DNA of 64,000 nucleotides from Cladorhizidae sp. MBARI D1340-BT2 (taxonomy: Eukaryota; Porifera; Demospongiae; Poecilosclerida; Cladorhizidae): assembly GCA_028752905.1 (NCBI GenBank), contig JAQNBH010000272.1:186001-250000 (forward strand), in the 5' to 3' direction. Made by a program: the position numbers and the translations under genes. Position 1 is the first letter of the stretch, and each line of letters starts with the position of its first letter. Positions 37,500-50,400 of the stretch are shown here, piece by piece. The notes under the pieces are model-generated. The model saw only the letters and a program-made list of their open reading frames with translations. It had not been told where the DNA came from and ran no database searches.

Positions 37500-40400
37500 G
37501 GCAGGCCACCGCTTTGGCAACTGGAAAACGCCAGGAAAGATCGCAAACCTTACCACTTCAAATCGCCATAACTTGCTAATACTTAGAGTACTCAAACTTT
37601 TGGCGCGTACAAAAGACAGATAATTATAAGGGCTATCCGGTGATATAAAAATTTTCTTTTTTGGGTAAAGTGTAGAAAAGTTATGAGCTTTACGGCAAAA
37701 TAACAAGATTTTGGGGGGGAAAATGAGAAACATAATATAGACCAAATTAGGGCAAATATCAAGATAGAGAACACATAATGAAACCTATCATTCGAATCAT
37801 ATCAAGTCCATTACAGTGAAGTGTGCAGAATATTATGGATGTTTGATATCAACAGAGAGCACAGGGAGAGACCTATCTTAATAGCTATATATCAAGTTTA
37901 TACAGTGAAGTGTGGAGAATCTATGAAGCTAACCTGTTTAGCATCAAGATAGAGAACACATAGAGAAACCTATCTTGTGATTCTATGTATGCAGAATATA
38001 CGGATGTTTGGTATCAAGAGAGAGAACAGAGAGAGGCCTACCTTTAGAGCTATATATCAAGTCTATTCAGTGAAGTGTGGAGAATCTATGAAGCTAACAT
38101 GTTTAGCTCAAGATAGAGAACACTGAGAGATACCTATCTTGCAAGTCCATTACAGTGAAGTGTGCAGAATATATGGATGTTTGGTATCAAGAGAGAGCAC
38201 TTAGAGAGTCCTATCTTAATAGCTATACATCAAGTCTATTCAGTGAAGTGTGGATAATCTACGAAGCTAACATGTTTAGCATCAAGTAAGAGTACAATTC
38301 ATAACTGCCCTAATTAACAAGACCAAAGTCCCAGATTTTGTCAACTGATAGAGAAGGCCCTTGTCTGCAACATGTCAACAGATTATCAATAAATGTGGTG
38401 GTTTTTCACTGGCAGGCCACCGCTTTGGCAACTGGAAAACGCCAGGAAAGATCGCAAACCTTACCACTTCAAATCACCATAACTTGCTAATACTTAGAGT
38501 ACTCAAAATTTTGGCACGTACAAAAGACAGATAATTAGAAGGGCTATCCGGTGATATAAAAATTTTCTTTTTTGGGTAAAGTGTAGCAAAGTTATGAGCT
38601 TTACGGCAAAATAACAAGATTTTGGGGGGAAAATGAGAAACATATAGACCAAATTAGGGCAAATATCAAGATAGAGAACACATAATGAAACCTATCATTC
38701 GAATCATATCAAGTCCATTACAGTGAAGTGTGCAGAATATTATGGATGTTTGATATCAACAGAGAGCACAGGGAGAGACCTATCTTAATAGCTATATATC
38801 AAGTTTATACAGTGAAGTGTGGAGAATCTATGAAGCTAACCTGTTTAGCATCAAGATAGAGAACACATAGAGAAACCTATCTTGTGATTCTATGTATGCA
38901 GAATATACGGATGTTTGGTATCAAGAGAGAGAACAGAGAGAGGCCTACCTTTAGAGCTATATATCAAGTCTATTCAGTGAAGTGTGGAGAATCTATGAAG
39001 CTAACATGTTTAGCTCAAGATAGAGAACACTGAGAGATACCTATCTTGCAAGTCCATTACAGTGAAGTGTGCAGAATATATGGATGTTTGGTATCAAGAG
39101 AGAGCACTTAGAGAGTCCTATCTTAATAGCTATACATCAAGTCTATTCAGTGAAGTGTGGATAATCTACGAAGCTAACATGTTTAGCATCAAGTAAGAGT
39201 ACAATTCATAACTGCCCTAATTAACAAGACCAAAGTCCCAGATTTTGTCAACTGATAGAGAAGGCCCTTATCTGCAACATGTCAACAGATTATCAATAAA
39301 TGTGGTGGTTTTTCACTGGCAGGCCACCGCTTTGGCAACTGGAAAACGCCAGGAAAGATCGCAAACCTTACCACTTCAAATCGCCATAACTTGCTAATAC
39401 TTAGAGTACTCAAACTTTTGGCGCGTACAAAAGACAGATAATTATAAGGGCTATCCGGTGATATAAAAATTTTCTTTTTTGGGTAAAGTGTAGAAAAGTT
39501 ATGAGCTTTACGGCAAAATAACAAGATTTTGGGGGGAAAATGAGAAACATAATATAGACCAAATTAGGGCAAATATCAAGATAGAGAACACATAATGAAA
39601 CCTATCATTCGAATCATATCAAGTCCATTACAGTGAAGTGTGCAGAATATTATGGATGTTTGATATCAACAGAGAGCACAGGGAGAGACCTATCTTAATA
39701 GCTATATATCAAGTTTATACAGTGAAGTGTGGAGAATCTATGAAGCTAACCTGTTTAGCATCAAGATAGAGAACACATAGAGAAACCTATCTTGTGATTC
39801 TATGTATGCAGAATATACGGATGTTTGGTATCAAGAGAGAGAACAGAGAGAGGCCTACCTTTAGAGCTATATATCAAGTCTATTCAGTGAAGTGTGGAGA
39901 ATCTATGAAGCTAACATGTTTAGCTCAAGATAGAGAACACTGAGAGATACCTATCTTGCAAGTCCATTACAGTGAAGTGTGCAGAATATATGGATGTTTG
40001 GTATCAAGAGAGAGCACTTAGAGAGTCCTATCTTAATAGCTATAATCAAGTCTATTCAGTGAAGTGTGGATAATCTACGAAGCTAACATGTTTAGCATCA
40101 AGTAAGAGTACAATTCATAACTGCCCTAATTAACAAGACCAAAGTCCCAGATTTTGTCAACTGATAGAGAAGGCCCTTGTCTGCAACATGTCAACAGATT
40201 ATCAATAAATGTGGTGGTTTTTCACTGGCAGGCCACCGCTTTGGCAACTGGAAAACGCCAGGAAAGATCGCAAACCTTACCACTTCAAATCACCATAACT
40301 TGCTAATACTTAGAGTACTCAAAATTTTGGCACGTACAAAAGACAGATAATTAGAAGGGCTATCCGGTGATATAAAAAATTTCTTTTTTGGGTAAAGTGT

Positions 40401-41133
40401 AGAAAAGTTATGAGCTTTACGGCAAAATAACAAGATTTTGGGGGGAAAATGAGAAACATATAGACCAAATTAGGGCAAATATCAAGATAGAGAACACATA
40501 ATGAAACCTATCATTCGAATCATATCAAGTCCATTACAGTGAAGTGTGCAGAATATTATGGATGTTTGATATCAACAGAGAGCACAGGGAGAGACCTATC
40601 TTAATAGCTATATATCAAGTTTATACAGTGAAGTGTGGAGAATCTATGAAGCTAACCTGTTTAGCATCAAGATAGAGAACACATAGAGAAACCTATCTTG
40701 TGATTCTATGTATGCAGAATATACGGATGTTTGGTATCAAGAGAGAGAACAGAGAGAGGCCTACCTTTAGAGCTATATATCAAGTCTATTCAGTGAAGTG
40801 TGGAGAATCTATGAAGCTAACATGTTTAGCTCAAGATAGAGAACACTGAGAGATACCTATCTTGCAAGTCCATTACAGTGAAGTGTGCAGAATATATGGA
40901 TGTTTGGTATCAAGAGAGAGCACTTAGAGAGTCCTATCTTAATAGCTATACATCAAGTCTATTCAGTGAAGTGTGGATAATCTACGAAGCTAACATGTTT
41001 AGCATCAAGTAAGAGTACAATTCATAACTGCCCTAATTAACAAGACCAAAGTCCCAGATTTTGTCAACTGATAGAGAAGGCCCTTGTCTGCAACATGTCA
41101 ACAGATTATCAATAAATGTGGTGGTTTTTCACT
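37500..41133. repeat. Two-unit higher-order repeat, two copies (1818 and 1816 bp)
   Basis: Units start at 37500 (911 bp), 38411 (907), 39318 (909) and 40227 (907). The first unit of each pair shares a rare set: AATCGCCATAAC, CTCAAACTTTTGGCGCG and AATTATAAGGG. The second has GGCACGTAC and ACATATAG. TTATAAGG instead of TTAGAAGG removes a minus-strand stop, which is why slightly longer open frames appear only here. Private marks include GTGTAGCAAAG near 38585 and GCTATAATC near 40040. Confidence 0.87.
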
Positions 41134-42040
41134 GGCAGGCCACCGCTTTGGCAACTGGAAAACGCCAGGAAAGATCGCAAACCTTACCACTTCAAATCAC
41201 CATAACTTGCTAATACTTAGAGTACTCAAAATTTTGGCACGTACAAAAGACAGATAATTAGAAGGGCTATCCGGTGATATAAAAATTTTCTTTTTTGGGT
41301 AAAGTGTAGAAAAGTTATGAGCTTTACGGCAAAATAACAAGATTTTGGGGGGAAAATGAGAAACATATAGACCAAATTAGGGCAAATATCAAGATAGAGA
41401 ACACATAATGAAACCTATCATTCGAATCATATCAAGTCCATTACAGTGAAGTGTGCAGAATATTATGGATGTTTGATATCAACAGAGAGCACAGGGAGAG
41501 ACCTATCTTAATAGCTATATATCAAGTTTATACAGTGAAGTGTGGAGAATCTATGAAGCTAACCTGTTTAGCATCAAGATAGAGAACACATAGAGAAACC
41601 TATCTTGTGATTCTATGTATGCAGAATATACGGATGTTTGGTATCAAGAGAGAGAACAGAGAGAGGCCTACCTTTAGAGCTATATATCAAGTCTATTCAG
41701 TGAAGTGTGGAGAATCTATGAAGCTAACATGTTTAGCTCAAGATAGAGAACACTGAGAGATACCTATCTTGCAAGTCCATTACAGTGAAGTGTGCAGAAT
41801 ATATGGATGTTTGGTATCAAGAGAGAGCACTTAGAGAGTCCTATCTTAATAGCTATACATCAAGTCTATTCAGTGAAGTGTGGATAATCTACGAAGCTAA
41901 CATGTTTAGCATCAAGTAAGAGTACAATTCATAACTGCCCTAATTAACAAGACCAAAGTCCCAGATTTTGTCAACTGATAGAGAAGGCCCTTATCTGCAA
42001 CATGTCAACAGATTATCAATAAATGTGGTGGTTTTTCACT
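41134..42040. repeat. Single 907-bp unit between blocks
   Basis: Near-canonical unit with GGCACGTAC, A5T4, T4G6A4, ACATATAG, GAGAGATACC and CCCTTATC. It resembles the second unit of the preceding dimer apart from the CCCTTATC tail. Confidence 0.85.
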
Positions 42041-45000
42041 GGCAGGCCACCGCTTTGGCAACTGGAAAACGCCAGGAAAGATCGCAAACCTTACCACTTC
42101 AAATCACCATAACTTGCTAATACTTAGAGTACTCAAACTTTTGGCACGTACAAAAGACAGATAATTAGAAGGGCTATCCGGTGATATAAAAATTTTCTTT
42201 TTTGGGTAAAGTGTAGAAAAGTTATGAGCTTTACGGCAAAATAACAAGATTTTGGGGGGGAAATGAGAAACATAATATAGACCAAATTAGGGCAAATATC
42301 AAGATAGAGAACACATAATGAAACCTATCATTCGAATCATATCAAGTCCATTACAGTGAAGTGTGCAGAATATTATGGATGTTTGATATCAACAGAGAGC
42401 ACAGGGAGAGACCTATCTTAATAGCTATATATCAAGTTTATACAGTGAAGTGTGGAGAATCTATGAAGCTAACCTGTTTAGCATCAAGATAGAGAACACA
42501 TAGAGAAACCTATCTTGTGATTCTATGTATGCAGAATATACGGATGTTTGGTATCAAGAGAGAGAACAGAGAGAGGCCTACCTTTAGAGCTATATATCAA
42601 GTCTATTCAGTGAAGTGTGGAGAATCTATGAAGCTAACATGTTTAGCTCAAGATAGAGAACACTGAGAGATACCTATCTTGCAAGTCCATTACAGTGAAG
42701 TGTGCAGAATATATGGATGTTTGGTATCAAGAGAGAGCACTTAGAGAGTCCTATCTTAATAGCTATACATCAAGTCTATTCAGTGAAGTGTGGATAATCT
42801 ACGAAGCTAACATGTTTAGCATCAAGTAAGAGTACAATTCATAACTGCCCTAATTAACAAGACCAAAGTCCCAGATTTTGTCAACTGATAGAGAAGGCCC
42901 TTGTCTGCAACATGTCAACAGATTATCAATAAATGTGGTGGTTTTTCACTGGCAGGCCACCGCTTTGGCAACTGGAAAACGCCAGGAAAGATCGCAAACC
43001 TTACCACTTCAAATCACCATAACTTGCTAATACTTAGAGTACTCAAAATTTTGGTACGTACAAAAGACAGATAATTAGAAGGGCTATCCGGTGATATAAA
43101 AAATTTCTTTTTTAGGTAAAGTGTAGAAAAGTTATGAGCTTTACGGCAAAATAACAAGATTTTGGGGGGAAAATGAGAAACATATAGACCAAATTAGGGC
43201 AAATATCAAGATAGAGAACACATAATGAAACCTATCATTCGAATCATATCAAGTCCATTACAGTGAAGTGTGCAGAATATTATGGATGTTTGATATCAAC
43301 AGAGAGCACAGGGAGAGACCTATCTTAATAGCTATATATCAAGTTTATACAGTGAAGTGTGGAGAATCTATGAAGCTAACCTGTTTAGCATCAAGATAGA
43401 GAACACATAGAGAAACCTATCTTGTGATTCTATGTATGCAGAATATACGGATGTTTGGTATCAAGAGAGAGAACAGAGAGAGGCCTACCTTTAGAGCTAT
43501 ATATCAAGTCTATTCAGTGAAGTGTGGAGAATCTATGAAGCTAACATGTTTAGCTCAAGATAGAGAACACTGAGAGATACCTATCTTGCAAGTCCATTAC
43601 AGTGAAGTGTGCAGAATATATGGATGTTTGGTATCAAGAGAGAGCACTTAGAGAGTCCTATCTTAATAGCTATACATCAAGTCTATTCAGTGAAGTGTGG
43701 ATAATCTACGAAGCTAACATGTTTAGCATCAAGTAAGAGTACAATTCATAACTGCCCTAATTAACAAGACCAAAGTCCCAGATTTTGTCAACTGATAGAG
43801 AAGGCCCTTATCTGCAACATGTCAACAGATTATCAATAAATGTGGTGGTTTTTCACTGGCAGGCCACCGCTTTGGCAACTGGAAAACGCCAGGAAAGATC
43901 GCAAACCTTACCACTTCAAATCACCATAACTTGCTAATACTTAGAGTACTCAAACTTTTGGCACGTACAAAAGACAGATAATTAGAAGGGCTATCCGGTG
44001 ATATAAAAATTTTCTTTTTTGGGTAAAGTGTAGAAAAGTTATGAGCTTTACGGCAAAATAACAAGATTTTGGGGGGGAAATGAGAAACATAATATAGACC
44101 AAATTAGGGCAAATATCAAGATAGAGAACACATAATGAAACCTATCATTCGAATCATATCAAGTCCATTACAGTGAAGTGTGCAGAATATTATGGATGTT
44201 TGATATCAACAGAGAGCACAGGGAGAGACCTATCTTAATAGCTATATATCAAGTTTATACAGTGAAGTGTGGAGAATCTATGAAGCTAACCTGTTTAGCA
44301 TCAAGATAGAGAACACATAGAGAAACCTATCTTGTGATTCTATGTATGCAGAATATACGGATGTTTGGTATCAAGAGAGAGAACAGAGAGAGGCCTACCT
44401 TTAGAGCTATATATCAAGTCTATTCAGTGAAGTGTGGAGAATCTATGAAGCTAACATGTTTAGCTCAAGATAGAGAACACTGAGAGATACCTATCTTGCA
44501 AGTCCATTACAGTGAAGTGTGCAGAATATATGGATGTTTGGTATCAAGAGAGAGCACTTAGAGAGTCCTATCTTAATAGCTATACATCAAGTCTATTCAG
44601 TGAAGTGTGGATAATCTACGAAGCTAACATGTTTAGCATCAAGTAAGAGTACAATTCATAACTGCCCTAATTAACAAGACCAAAGTCCCAGATTTTGTCA
44701 ACTGATAGAGAAGGCCCTTGTCTGCAACATGTCAACAGATTATCAATAAATGTGGTGGTTTTTCACTGGCAGGCCACCGCTTTGGCAACTGGAAAACGCC
44801 AGGAAAGATCGCAAACCTTACCACTTCAAATCACCATAACTTGCTAATACTTAGAGTACTCAAAATTTTGGTACGTACAAAAGACAGATAATTAGAAGGG
44901 CTATCCGGTGATATAAAAAATTTCTTTTTTAGGTAAAGTGTAGAAAAGTTATGAGCTTTACGGCAAAATAACAAGATTTTGGGGGGAAAATGAGAAACAT

Positions 45001-47477
45001 AATATAGACCAAATTAGGGCAAATATCAAGATAGAGAACACATAATGAAACCTATCATTCGAATCATATCAAGTCCATTACAGTGAAGTGTGCAGAATAT
45101 TATGGATGTTTGATATCAACAGAGAGCACAGGGAGAGACCTATCTTAATAGCTATATATCAAGTTTATACAGTGAAGTGTGGAGAATCTATGAAGCTAAC
45201 CTGTTTAGCATCAAGATAGAGAACACATAGAGAAACCTATCTTGTGATTCTATGTATGCAGAATATACGGATGTTTGGTATCAAGAGAGAGAACAGAGAG
45301 AGGCCTACCTTTAGAGCTATATATCAAGTCTATTCAGTGAAGTGTGGAGAATCTATGAAGCTAACATGTTTAGCTCAAGATAGAGAACACTGAGATACCT
45401 ATCTTGCAAGTCCATTACAGTGAAGTGTGCAGAATATATGGATGTTTGGTATCAACATTAGAGAGTCCTATCTTAATAGCTATACATCAAGTCTATTCAG
45501 TGAAGTGTGGATAATCTACGAAGCTAACATGTTTAGCATCAAGTAAGAGTACAATTCATAACTGCCCTAATTAACAAGACCAAAGTCCCAGATTTTGTCA
45601 ACTGATAGAGAAGGCCCTTATCTGCAACATGTCAACAGATTATCAATAAATGTGGTGGTTTTTCACTGGCAGGCCACCGCTTTGGCAACTGGAAAACGCC
45701 AGGAAAGATCGCAAACCTTACCACTTCAAATCACCATAACTTGCTAATACTTAGAGTACTCAAACTTTTGGCACGTACAAAAGACAGATAATTAGAAGGG
45801 CTATCCGGTGATATAAAAAATTTCTTTTTTAGGTAAAGTGTAGAAAAGTTATGAGCTTTACGGCAAAATAACAAGATTTTGGGGGGAAAATGAGAAACAT
45901 AATATAGACCAAATTAGGGCAAATATCAAGATAGAGAACACATAATGAAACCTATCATTCGAATCATATCAAGTCCATTACAGTGAAGTGTGCAGAATAT
46001 TATGGATGTTTGATATCAACAGAGAGCACAGGGAGAGACCTATCTTAATAGCTATATATCAAGTTTATACAGTGAAGTGTGGAGAATCTATGAAGCTAAC
46101 CTGTTTAGCATCAAGATAGAGAACACATAGAGAAACCTATCTTGTGATTCTATGTATGCAGAATATACGGATGTTTGGTATCAAGAGAGAGAACAGAGAG
46201 AGGCCTACCTTTAGAGCTATATATCAAGTCTATTCAGTGAAGTGTGGAGAATCTATGAAGCTAACATGTTTAGCTCAAGATAGAGAACACTGAGATACCT
46301 ATCTTGCAAGTCCATTACAGTGAAGTGTGCAGAATATATGGATGTTTGGTATCAACATTAGAGAGTCCTATCTTAATAGCTATACATCAAGTCTATTCAG
46401 TGAAGTGTGGATAATCTACGAAGCTAACATGTTTAGCATCAAGTAAGAGTACAATTCATAACTGCCCTAATTAACAAGACCAAAGTCCCAGATTTTGTCA
46501 ACTGATAGAGAAGGCCCTTATCTGCAACATGTCAACAGATTATCAATAAATGTGGTGGTTTTTCACTGGCAGGCCACCGCTTTGGCAACTGGAAAACGCC
46601 AGGAAAGATCGCAAACCTTACCACTTCAAATCACCATAACTTGCTAATACTTAGAGTACTCAAACTTTTGGCACGTACAAAAGACAGATAATTAGAAGGG
46701 CTATCCGGTGATATAAAAAATTTCTTTTTTAGGTAAAGTGTAGAAAAGTTATGAGCTTTACGGCAAAATAACAAGATTTTGGGGGGAAAATGAGAAACAT
46801 AATATAGACCAAATTAGGGCAAATATCAAGATAGAGAACACATAATGAAACCTATCATTCGAATCATATCAAGTCCATTACAGTGAAGTGTGCAGAATAT
46901 TATGGATGTTTGATATCAACAGAGAGCACAGGGAGAGACCTATCTTAATAGCTATATATCAAGTTTATACAGTGAAGTGTGGAGAATCTATGAAGCTAAC
47001 CTGTTTAGCATCAAGATAGAGAACACATAGAGAAACCTATCTTGTGATTCTATGTATGCAGAATATACGGATGTTTGGTATCAAGAGAGAGAACAGAGAG
47101 AGGCCTACCTTTAGAGCTATATATCAAGTCTATTCAGTGAAGTGTGGAGAATCTATGAAGCTAACATGTTTAGCTCAAGATAGAGAACACTGAGAGATAC
47201 CTATCTTGCAAGTCCATTACAGTGAAGTGTGCAGAATATATGGATGTTTGGTATCAAGAGAGAGCACTTAGAGAGTCCTATCTTAATAGCTATACATCAA
47301 GTCTATTCAGTGAGGTGTGGATAATCTACGAAGCTAACATGTTTAGCATCAAGTAAGAGTACAATTCATAACTGCCCTAATTAACAAGACCAAAGTCCCA
47401 GATTTTGTCAACTGATAGAGAAGGCCCTTATCTGCAACATGTCAACAGATTATCAATAAATGTGGTGGTTTTTCACT
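42041..47477. repeat. Six-unit block, copy 1 (5437 bp)
   Basis: Units start at 42041 (910 bp), 42951 (907), 43858 (910), 44768 (900), 45668 (900) and 46568 (910). The order of marks is: AAACTTTT with CCCTTGTC; GGTACGTAC with AGGTAAAG and ACATATAG; AAACTTTT with CCCTTGTC; GGTACGTAC with AGG and CATT-type; AAACTTTT with AGG and CATT-type; AAACTTTT with AGG and GAGGTGTGG. The last four units (43858-47477, 3620 bp) form a core seen twice more. I noticed no diagnostic difference between the corresponding units of the two copies apart from the cassette gain and its marks. Confidence 0.88.
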
Positions 47478-50400
47478 GGCAGGCCACCGCTTTGGCAACT
47501 GGAAAACGCCAGGAAAGATCGCAAACCTTACCACTTCAAATCACCATAACTTGCTAATACTTAGAGTACTCAAACTTTTGGCACGTACAAAAGACAGATA
47601 ATTAGAAGGGCTATCCGGTGATATAAAAATTTTCTTTTTTGGGTAAAGTGTAGAAAAGTTATGAGCTTTACGGCAAAATAACAAGATTTTGGGGGGGAAA
47701 TGAGAAACATAATATAGACCAAATTAGGGCAAATATCAAGATAGAGAACACATAATGAAACCTATCATTCGAATCATATCAAGTCCATTACAGTGAAGTG
47801 TGCAGAATATTATGGATGTTTGATATCAACAGAGAGCACAGGGAGAGACCTATCTTAATAGCTATATATCAAGTTTATACAGTGAAGTGTGGAGAATCTA
47901 TGAAGCTAACCTGTTTAGCATCAAGATAGAGAACACATAGAGAAACCTATCTTGTGATTCTATGTATGCAGAATATACGGATGTTTGGTATCAAGAGAGA
48001 GAACAGAGAGAGGCCTACCTTTAGAGCTATATATCAAGTCTATTCAGTGAAGTGTGGAGAATCTATGAAGCTAACCTGTTTAGCATCAAGATAGAGAACA
48101 CATAGAGAAACCTATCTTGTGATTCTATGTATGCAGAATATACGGATGTTTGGTCAAGAGAGAGAACAGAGAGAGGCCTACCTTTAGAGCTATATATCAA
48201 GTCTATTCAGTGAAGTGTGGAGAATCTATGAAGCTAACATGTTTAGCTCAATATAGAGAACACTGAGAGATACCTATCTTGCAAGTCCATTACAGTGAAG
48301 TGTGCAGAATATATGGATGTTTGGTATCAAGAGAGAGCACTTAGAGAGTCCTATCTTAATAGCTATACATCAAGTCTATTCAGTGAAGTGTGGATAATCT
48401 ACGAAGCTAACATGTTTAGCATCAAGTAAGAGTACAATTCATAACTGCCCTAATTAACAAGACCAAAGTCCCAGATTTTGTCAACTGATAGAGAAGGCCC
48501 TTGTCTGCAACATGTCAACAGATTATCAATAAATGTGGTGGTTTTTCACTGGCAGGCCACCGCTTTGGCAACTGGAAAACGCCAGGAAAGATCGCAAACC
48601 TTACCACTTCAAATCACCATAACTTGCTAATACTTAGAGTACTCAAAATTTTGGTACGTACAAAAGACAGATAATTAGAAGGGCTATCCGGTGATATAAA
48701 AAATTTCTTTTTTAGGTAAAGTGTAGAAAAGTTATGAGCTTTACGGCAAAATAACAAGATTTTGGGGGGAAAATGAGAAACATATAGACCAAATTAGGGC
48801 AAATATCAAGATAGAGAACACATAATGAAACCTATCATTCGAATCATATCAAGTCCATTACAGTGAAGTGTGCAGAATATTATGGATGTTTGATATCAAC
48901 AGAGAGCACAGGGAGAGACCTATCTTAATAGCTATATATCAAGTTTATACAGTGAAGTGTGGAGAATCTATGAAGCTAACCTGTTTAGCATCAAGATAGA
49001 GAACACATAGAGAAACCTATCTTGTGATTCTATGTATGCAGAATATACGGATGTTTGGTATCAAGAGAGAGAACAGAGAGAGGCCTACCTTTAGAGCTAT
49101 ATATCAAGTCTATTCAGTGAAGTGTGGAGAATCTATGAAGCTAACATGTTTAGCTCAAGATAGAGAACACTGAGAGATACCTATCTTGCAAGTCCATTAC
49201 AGTGAAGTGTGCAGAATATATGGATGTTTGGTATCAAGAGAGAGCACTTAGAGAGTCCTATCTTAATAGCTATACATCAAGTCTATTCAGTGAAGTGTGG
49301 ATAATCTACGAAGCTAACATGTTTAGCATCAAGTAAGAGTACAATTCATAACTGCCCTAATTAACAAGACCAAAGTCCCAGATTTTGTCAACTGATAGAG
49401 AAGGCCCTTATCTGCAACATGTCAACAGATTATCAATAAATGTGGTGGTTTTTCACTGGCAGGCCACCGCTTTGGCAACTGGAAAACGCCAGGAAAGATC
49501 GCAAACCTTACCACTTCAAATCACCATAACTTGCTAATACTTAGAGTACTCAAACTTTTGGCACGTACAAAAGACAGATAATTAGAAGGGCTATCCGGTG
49601 ATATAAAAATTTTCTTTTTTGGGTAAAGTGTAGAAAAGTTATGAGCTTTACGGCAAAATAACAAGATTTTGGGGGGGAAATGAGAAACATAATATAGACC
49701 AAATTAGGGCAAATATCAAGATAGAGAACACATAATGAAACCTATCATTCGAATCATATCAAGTCCATTACAGTGAAGTGTGCAGAATATTATGGATGTT
49801 TGATATCAACAGAGAGCACAGGGAGAGACCTATCTTAATAGCTATATATCAAGTTTATACAGTGAAGTGTGGAGAATCTATGAAGCTAACCTGTTTAGCA
49901 TCAAGATAGAGAACACATAGAGAAACCTATCTTGTGATTCTATGTATGCAGAATATACGGATGTTTGGTATCAAGAGAGAGAACAGAGAGAGGCCTACCT
50001 TTAGAGCTATATATCAAGTCTATTCAGTGAAGTGTGGAGAATCTATGAAGCTAACATGTTTAGCTCAAGATAGAGAACACTGAGAGATACCTATCTTGCA
50101 AGTCCATTACAGTGAAGTGTGCAGAATATATGGATGTTTGGTATCAAGAGAGAGCACTTAGAGAGTCCTATCTTAATAGCTATACATCAAGTCTATTCAG
50201 TGAAGTGTGGATAATCTACGAAGCTAACATGTTTAGCATCAAGTAAGAGTACAATTCATAACTGCCCTAATTAACAAGACCAAAGTCCCAGATTTTGTCA
50301 ACTGATAGAGAAGGCCCTTGTCTGCAACATGTCAACAGATTATCAATAAATGTGGTGGTTTTTCACTGGCAGGCCACCGCTTTGGCAACTGGAAAACGCC

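Noticed and set aside
37464..39524. Slightly longer minus-strand frames at 37464-37745, 37592-37774 and 39282-39524
   Set aside because: They exist because this unit type has TTATAAGG instead of TTAGAAGG, which removes a stop, together with particular tract lengths. Two of them overlap each other in different frames over the same repeat. No conservation across units supports coding.
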